This document shows, piece after piece, positions 5,700 through 6,069 of a stretch of 6,069 bases of DNA. A program made the position numbers and the translations under genes. Location of the stretch: contig CAZTAO010000127.1 in the NCBI GenBank assembly GCA_964611645.1, positions 1-6,069 on the forward strand, in the 5' to 3' direction. Position 1 is the stretch's first letter. Each line of letters begins with the position of its first letter. The notes under the pieces are model-generated. The model had not been told where the DNA came from. It was given only the letters and a program-made list of their open reading frames with translations, and did no database searches. This stretch comes from CAZTAO01 sp964611645 (GTDB lineage Bacteria; Armatimonadota; UBA5829).

Positions 5700-5720
5700 C
5701 GAGTTGATACAACTGCTCGC
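5699..5720 (+). other. Hairpin directly after the kinase stop
   Basis: GCGAG (5699-5703) and TTG (5704-5706) pair with CAA (5710-5712) and CTCGC (5716-5720), with a three-base bulge (5713-5715) and an ATA loop. No T run follows. It may protect or end the kinase message, but is not a clear intrinsic terminator. Confidence 0.3.
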
Positions 5721-5928
5721 AGGGCTCATAGGGTTGCCGGCGCAGACTCATAAGCGCCATCACATGCCGTTGGCCGCCAGCCTGCCGCCTACGTCATCAC
5801 CCGCCTGTGCTGGCGACGATCAGTGTCTTGCCGGACGAGGACGGCATTGCCCCCGATGCCTGACAAGCGCCCCCCCCCGTACGCCACCATATTGCCCTGC
5901 GCCTTAGCGGAGGTTGCAGTGAAGACCT
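5700..5928. other. Interval between the convergent kinase and FGE-like genes, no convincing gene
   Basis: These 229 bases hold no coding stretch with recognisable residues on either strand; the open frames are short, Pro/Ala/Arg-rich and look like chance. A weak stem GGCGC/GCGCC (5739-5743 with 5754-5758) and a CGCC/GGCG stem near 5800 (CGCC-TGTGCT-GGCG) are visible, the latter resembling decayed intergenic repeats. No bidirectional terminator with T runs was found. Confidence 0.5.
5870..5878. repeat. Run of nine C (G on the minus strand)
   Basis: Nine consecutive C residues at 5870-5878, in the intergenic interval and downstream of the FGE-like gene. Such a run is prone to slippage in cells and to sequencing error, so its exact length is uncertain. 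It does not interrupt a recognised gene. Confidence 0.9.
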
Positions 5929-6069
5929 CTACTCCGTAACCACGCAACGGAACCCGTAGCTGGGTGACTTGGTGGACGGAAGGGCGAAGTTTCGGTCGGC
6001 TGCGCGGAAATCAAAGGGTCTGCGGTGGTCCCAGCTAGGTCCACGCAGAACTCTGTAGCATCCCGATGC
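5929..6069 (-). CDS. Formylglycine-generating-enzyme/sulfatase-modifying-factor-type domain, C-terminal 46 residues (5' end outside window)
   Basis: On the minus strand the frame is open from the right edge to a TAG at 5931-5929. It reads YRVLRGPSWDHRRP, then RAADRN, then SYGFRCVVTE at the end. This is the hallmark C terminus of the FGE-sulfatase domain (C-type-lectin-like fold): 'RVLRGGSW...R.A.R.......GFR.V'. Here the usual GGSW is GPSW. The family includes true formylglycine-generating enzymes, ergothioneine or hercynine synthesis enzymes, and many binding or signalling proteins of unknown role. The catalytic cysteines or metal residues cannot be judged because they lie upstream or outside the window. 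The gene is convergent with the kinase. Such domains often occur near or fused to Ser/Thr kinases, so a link is possible but unproven. The fragment is too short for the gene track threshold but its motif match is strong. Confidence 0.82.
   Translation of the reverse strand, partial: ASGCYRVLRGPSWDHRRPFDFRAADRNFALPSTKSPSYGFRCVVTE

Noticed and set aside
5790..5820. CGCC/GGCG stem that resembles dispersed intergenic palindromic repeats
   Set aside because: Only one copy in the window and a short imperfect stem; repeat status cannot be shown here.
5704..5907. 67-codon plus-strand open frame after the kinase, with a possible alternative frame ending PDEDGIAPDA
   Set aside because: Pro/Ala/Cys-rich composition, no ribosome site, no family resemblance, and it crosses the C tract.
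1..6069. CRISPR array, rRNA or insertion-sequence ends
   Set aside because: No regularly spaced direct repeats, no rRNA-like sequence, and no terminal inverted repeats flanking a transposase were seen.

Overview
The window is bacterial chromosomal DNA. Evidence for this is a complete ruvC-ruvA-ruvB Holliday-junction operon, Shine-Dalgarno sequences with ATG, GTG and TTG starts, and tightly packed same-strand genes. Base composition is moderately G+C rich. The lineage cannot be fixed from this window. RuvC has His rather than Asp at one metal-site position (as I recall for Thermus RuvC), and RuvA has a longer, non-acidic loop where E. coli has its acidic pin. Both suggest a group distant from the enterics, but this is only a hint.

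Layout. Bases 1-431 are the 3' end of a serine site-specific recombinase (zinc ribbon plus C-terminal part). An ATGA overlap links it to a 138-aa helix-turn-helix companion (428-844) of the kind often found with such recombinases. After this mobile-element-like pair come a hairpin (918-939) that may end its transcript and a good sigma-70-type promoter (940-968). The promoter drives a GTG-started gene (1034-2014) for a two-part protein: an N-terminal TIR/nucleoside-deoxyribosyltransferase-like domain with the NPNVFYEYG motif, and an unrecognised C-terminal part. One base after its stop, ruvC begins at a TTG whose ribosome site lies inside the TIR-like gene. ruvA and ruvB follow, the latter again by an ATGA overlap. 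The TIR-like gene is therefore the first gene of what looks like the ruv operon.

After a 63-base gap with a hairpin, a second coupled pair follows. The first gene (4210-4680) encodes a 156-aa protein that looks by eye like a RuvC/RNase H-type fold lacking most catalytic acids. The second (4680-5699) encodes a cytoplasmic Ser/Thr protein kinase with an extra C-terminal domain. The two overlap by one base (TAATG). The right edge holds, on the opposite strand, the C-terminal 46 residues of a formylglycine-generating-enzyme/sulfatase-modifying-factor-type (C-lectin fold) protein, convergent with the kinase.

How they may work together. RuvAB drives branch migration and RuvC cuts the junction. The novelty lies in the partners: a TIR-like (possible NAD- or nucleotide-handling) protein under shared control with RuvCAB, and a RuvC-like pseudo-nuclease paired with a kinase. 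A DNA-damage or junction-sensing signalling or defence module is a reasonable hypothesis. The sequence supports the gene arrangement, not the function.
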